From an uncultured Acetatifactor sp. (GTDB lineage Bacteria; Bacillota; Clostridia; Lachnospirales; Lachnospiraceae), in assembly GCA_948496895.1 (NCBI GenBank), contig CAOOJO010000212.1, positions 1-5,493 of the forward strand: a DNA stretch of 5,493 bases, written 5' to 3'. Position numbers and translations under genes: made by a program. Positions 4,483 to 5,493 of the stretch are shown piece after piece; position 1 is the stretch's first letter; each line of letters starts with the position of its first letter. Below the pieces are notes generated by a model. It had not been told where the DNA came from, did no database searches, and saw only the letters and a program-made list of their open reading frames with translations.

Positions 4483-5493
4483 ATGAACATACAGAAATTC
4501 ACACAGAAATCCATGCAGGCCGTGGAGGGCTCCGAAAAGCTGGCCTATGAATACGGGAACCAGGAGATCGAGCAGGAGCATCTGCTCTACAGCCTGCTGA
4601 AGGTGGAGGACAGCCTGATCCTGAAGCTGATAGAGAAGATGGAGATCCAGAAGGAGCACTTCGTGGATAGGGTGGAGAAGGCCATCGCAAAGCGTACCAA
4701 GGTCCAGGGGGGCAAGGTATACGTGGGAGCCGACCTGAACAAGGTGCTGGTAAACGCCGAGGACGAGGCGAAGCAGCTGGGGGACGAGTACGTGTCCGTG
4801 GAGCACCTGTTCCTGGCCATGATCAAGAACCCCAACCGGGAGATCGCCCAGATATGGAAGGAGTACGGCATCACCAGGGAGCGCTTCCTCCAGGCCCTGT
4901 CCACCGTCCGGGGGAACCAGCGGGTCACCAGCGACAACCCTGAGGCCACCTATGACACCCTGGAGAAATACGGCCAGGAGCTGGTGGAGAAGGCCAGGAA
5001 CCAGAAGCTTGACCCCGTCATCGGCAGGGACACGGAAATCCGCAATGTCATCCGCATCCTGTCCCGGAAGACCAAGAACAATCCCGTGCTGATCGGCGAG
5101 CCCGGCGTGGGCAAGACCGCCGTGGTGGAGGGCCTGGCCCAGCGGATCGTCCGGGGCGACGTGCCCCAGGGCCTGAAGGACAAGAAGATATTCGCCCTGG
5201 ATATGGGCGCATTGGTGGCTGGGGCCAAATACAGGGGCGAGTTCGAGGAGCGCTTGAAGGCCGTGCTGGAGGACGTGAAGAACAGCGACGGTCAGATCAT
5301 CCTGTTCATCGACGAGCTGCACACCATCGTGGGCGCGGGCAAGACCGACGGGGCCCTGGATGCCGGGAACATGCTAAAGCCCATGCTGGCCAGGGGAGAG
5401 CTGCACTGCATCGGCGCGACTACACTGGACGAATACAGGCAGTATATCGAGAAGGATGCCGCCCTGGAGCGGCGGTTCCAGCCCGTCATGGTG
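4483..5493 (+). CDS. clpB: ATP-dependent protein disaggregase ClpB, 3' truncated by window end
   Basis: Hexameric AAA+ chaperone that threads aggregated proteins through its central pore, working with DnaK/DnaJ/GrpE in the cytoplasm. The first 337 residues are present; full-length ClpB is about 860, so the middle coiled-coil domain and second AAA+ domain lie beyond the window. Visible: Clp N-terminal repeat domain (about 1-145, with QEHLLYSLL and VEHLFLAM marking its two repeats); KLDPVIGRDTEI opening the first AAA+ domain; Walker A GEPGVGKT (205-212, bases 5095-5118); pore loop AKYRGEFEERL with Tyr250; Walker B IILFIDE with Asp277 and Glu278; and ALERRF with arginine fingers 330-331. The lack of an early ClpC-type zinc or adaptor signature and the fit along the N-terminal half favour ClpB over ClpC or ClpA; the middle domain that would settle it is missing. 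It has its own promoter and a structured leader, and the preceding terminator separates it from the motor genes. No frameshift or missing key residue is seen. Confidence 0.95.
   Translation, partial: MNIQKFTQKSMQAVEGSEKLAYEYGNQEIEQEHLLYSLLKVEDSLILKLIEKMEIQKEHFVDRVEKAIAKRTKVQGGKVYVGADLNKVLVNAEDEAKQLGDEYVSVEHLFLAMIKNPNREIAQIWKEYGITRERFLQALSTVRGNQRVTSDNPEATYDTLEKYGQELVEKARNQKLDPVIGRDTEIRNVIRILSRKTKNNPVLIGEPGVGKTAVVEGLAQRIVRGDVPQGLKDKKIFALDMGALVAGAKYRGEFEERLKAVLEDVKNSDGQIILFIDELHTIVGAGKTDGALDAGNMLKPMLARGELHCIGATTLDEYRQYIEKDAALERRFQPVMV

Noticed and set aside
4393..5322. Long open frame on the minus strand (309 codons) opposite clpB
   Set aside because: It is antisense to the well-conserved ClpB N-terminal and AAA+ regions, and its product is Leu/His/Gly-rich without motifs. 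GC-rich third positions produce such shadows.
1..5493. CRISPR arrays, tRNA or rRNA genes, insertion sequences, attachment sites
   Set aside because: None seen. The only gaps (2071-2165 and 4267-4482) are accounted for by the hairpin, RBS, terminator, promoter and leader.

Overview
The window reads as chromosomal DNA of a GC-rich Gram-positive Firmicute, most likely a Clostridia/Lachnospiraceae-type bacterium. The grounds are strong purine-rich Shine-Dalgarno sites, a sigma-A type promoter, a copper ATPase carrying a C-terminal CopZ-like domain, and a class I ClpB with typical N-terminal and first AAA+ domains. The assignment to family is inference from protein style and composition, not a search result. 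All genes lie on the + strand.

Layout: (1) positions 1-2070 hold the 3' part of a Cu+-exporting P1B-type ATPase (CopA). It carries an unusual charged insertion in its nucleotide-binding domain. Its C-terminus is a heavy-metal-associated (HMA) domain joined by a long low-complexity linker. This last domain has the exact size of a free CopZ chaperone and starts at an in-frame ATG with its own good Shine-Dalgarno site. (2) After a 95-base gap with an imperfect hairpin comes a two-gene unit (2166-3335 and 3319-4266, overlapping by 17 bases). It encodes a four-TM MotA/TolQ/ExbB-family channel protein with a long cytoplasmic coiled-coil tail, and a MotB-like partner with one TM segment bearing the key aspartate, a long coiled coil and a C-terminal OmpA peptidoglycan-binding domain. 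The pair resembles the ZorA/ZorB stator of Zorya anti-phage systems, but no ZorC, ZorD or ZorE effector follows it here. (3) A strong stem-loop terminator closes this unit. (4) A sigma-A type promoter, a structured 5' leader and a strong ribosome binding site precede clpB (4483 to the window end, 3' truncated), the ATP-dependent protein disaggregase.

How the genes relate: the copper ATPase and ClpB look like ordinary stress-response housekeeping genes. The channel/OmpA pair between them is the least explained part. It has every part of an ion-driven 5:2 motor (ion channel, plug/peptidoglycan anchor, transmission tail), but no flagellar, Tol/Ton or complete Zorya neighbours. The terminator and promoter show that clpB is transcribed separately, so ClpB is not obviously part of the motor system. 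Whether the motor pair shares a transcript with copA is open, because no convincing promoter or terminator is seen in the gap between them.
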